From the NCBI GenBank assembly GCA_021784995.1, contig JAJYHA010000385.1:1-6076 (forward strand): a stretch of 6,076 nt of DNA. The letters are read 5' to 3'. This stretch comes from Myxococcales bacterium. GTDB taxonomy: Bacteria > Myxococcota > Myxococcia > Myxococcales > Anaeromyxobacteraceae. Shown in pieces: positions 5,126 to 6,076 of this stretch. The number at the start of each line of letters is the position of its first letter. The stretch's first letter is position 1. The notes below the pieces were generated by a model, which saw only the letters and a program-made list of their open reading frames with translations, had not been told where the DNA came from and searched no databases. Made by a program: the position numbers and the translations under genes.

Positions 5126-6076
5126 TCAGGGCTTCGTGAAGCGGAAGGTGCCCTGCGGCCCCTCCCGGCCCTCCACCTGCCAGGTGACGGTGAAGGAGCG
5201 CCCCTCCACGTCGAAGCAGGCGAAGCCCGCGGCGTGAGCGAGGACGGTGGCGGCGCGGCCCGGGGCGGGCTCGTGGAACTCCGCGCCGGCGGTGCCCACG
5301 ATGAACTCCTCGAACTCGTGCGGCACGGCGACGGTCGGGAAGGCGGACGGGCCGATGTGCGCGTGGGCCAGCAGGTGCTCGTGGCCGCTCAGGACCGCCG
5401 AGACGATGGGGTGGCGCCCGGCGATGGCGAGGAGCTGCAGGATGGCCGGCTCCGGGTGGAGGTTGTCGAGGGGGTGCGACCGGCTCGCGCTGTAGATCGG
5501 CCCGTGCCAGAAGAGGAAGGCGTGGACCTGCCCCCGCGCCTCGGCGGCGGCGAGGTCCTCCTCGAGCCAGCGCAGCTCGTCCGGCGTCGCGTGGGATGGG
5601 AAGTCGCCCGGGACGTCGAGGGAGACGAAGTGCGCGTTGCCGTAGTCGAACGAGTAGGTGAGCTGCGGCGTGAGCGCCGCGTAATGGGTGGCGCCCACGC
5701 GCCGCGCGACCGCGGCGAAGTCGAAGTAGCGCTGCCAGCGAACGGCGCTCCCGGGATCGATGTCGTCGTGGTTCCCGCGAGTCGCGAAGGTCACGCCGGA
5801 GGTCTCCTCGCCGGCGGCGCCGTCCAGGCGCGAGCGCCACGCGTCGGCCTGCTCCGGCGCGGCGAAGCCGACCTGCTCGAGGTCGCCCAGGTAGAGGGTG
5901 AAGGCCGGGGCGGGCCGGAGGCGGCGCGCCTCGGCCGCGATGGCCGCCAGGGTTCGCCCAGCGCTCTCCCGGGGGCCGATCTTGGTGTCCCCCCATGCCA
6001 CGAAGCGGAACGGCGCGGTGGCCGCGAGGGCGGCGGGCGGCGCGCGGCCCGGGGGAGCGCGCGCCGTGATCCGCGG
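5126..6076 (-). CDS. Calcineurin-like metallophosphoesterase, N-terminus beyond right edge
   Basis: Binuclear metal phosphoesterase; 316 codons are visible up to the window edge. Counting from a GTG at 6001, the motifs are GDTK (4-7), GDLEQ (39-43), GNHD (76-79), FWHGP (164-168) and GHEH (206-209), in the right order and spacing. The first motif is normally DxH; here the histidine position is K7. As in purple acid phosphatases the first motif has only the aspartate, but their bridging tyrosine in the second motif is Q43 here. The GTG at 6001 is not a safe start: the frame stays open to 6076, and the residues just before it (FRFVAWGDT) form the first strand of the fold. The 25 visible upstream residues (RITARA, then Pro/Ala-rich, then TAPFRF) resemble the end of the Fn3-like domain plus linker that precedes the catalytic domain in purple acid phosphatase-like proteins. 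Whether a signal peptide exists lies outside the window. The C-terminus, FDVEGRSFTVTWQVEG, is a normal beta end. Confidence 0.88.
   Translation of the reverse strand, partial: PRITARAPPGRAPPAALAATAPFRFVAWGDTKIGPRESAGRTLAAIAAEARRLRPAPAFTLYLGDLEQVGFAAPEQADAWRSRLDGAAGEETSGVTFATRGNHDDIDPGSAVRWQRYFDFAAVARRVGATHYAALTPQLTYSFDYGNAHFVSLDVPGDFPSHATPDELRWLEEDLAAAEARGQVHAFLFWHGPIYSASRSHPLDNLHPEPAILQLLAIAGRHPIVSAVLSGHEHLLAHAHIGPSAFPTVAVPHEFEEFIVGTAGAEFHEPAPGRAATVLAHAAGFACFDVEGRSFTVTWQVEGREGPQGTFRFTKP

Noticed and set aside
3253..5139. Plus-strand open frame of 628 codons
   Set aside because: It begins inside the tRNA, runs antisense to the PAS gene and out of frame through the Nudix gene; the product is rich in Arg, Pro, Gly and Ala with no domain. 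It is a GC-composition artefact.
4941..5996. Minus-strand open frame of 351 codons overlapping the phosphoesterase
   Set aside because: It is the neighbouring frame of the real phosphoesterase gene, whose motifs all lie in the other frame; the product is Arg/Pro-rich.
5999..6001. GTG as start of the phosphoesterase
   Set aside because: The frame stays open to the window edge and the first beta strand of the fold begins before this codon, so the true start is outside the window.

Overview
This is a chromosome-like window from a very G+C-rich bacterium; by eye about three quarters of the bases are G or C, though I did not count them. All the genes look like ordinary bacterial housekeeping or accessory-metabolism genes. 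I see no phage genes, transposase, CRISPR array or toxin-antitoxin pair. Third codon positions are almost all G or C. The tRNA gene lacks an encoded CCA, and start codons include GTG and TTG. This fits several high-GC lineages (for example Rokubacteria/Methylomirabilota or deltaproteobacterial groups), but the sequence does not settle the phylum.

Left part (1-2380): the N-terminal 150 codons of the ribosome-associated GTPase TypA/BipA run leftward off the edge. Divergent from it is a rightward group: a short VOC (glyoxalase I fold) protein, a metallo-beta-lactamase-fold hydrolase of the glyoxalase II type, and a small DUF559 nuclease-fold protein. The first two could act one after the other on a thioester or aldehyde adduct, but both have changes at substrate or metal positions known from the classical enzymes.

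Middle (2442-3340): a membrane CDP-alcohol phosphatidyltransferase (phospholipid head-group synthesis) is followed by a hairpin, a near-consensus sigma-70-type promoter and a tRNA-Val(GAC). A strong hairpin directly follows the tRNA.

Right part (3388-6076): a single-domain PAS protein lies on the minus strand. A roughly 320-base gene-free stretch separates it from a divergent Nudix hydrolase of the NUDT19-like type, which has a long insertion inside the Nudix box. The Nudix gene converges on a metallophosphoesterase that runs off the right edge; a perfect 10-bp stem lies between the two.

There is no strong candidate for a new multi-gene system. The best second looks are the glyoxalase-like pair with altered active-site positions, the stand-alone PAS protein with a FixL-like histidine, the DUF559 protein lacking its second metal acid, and the Nudix and phosphoesterase motif variants. 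Many long open frames on both strands here are composition artefacts and are not annotated.
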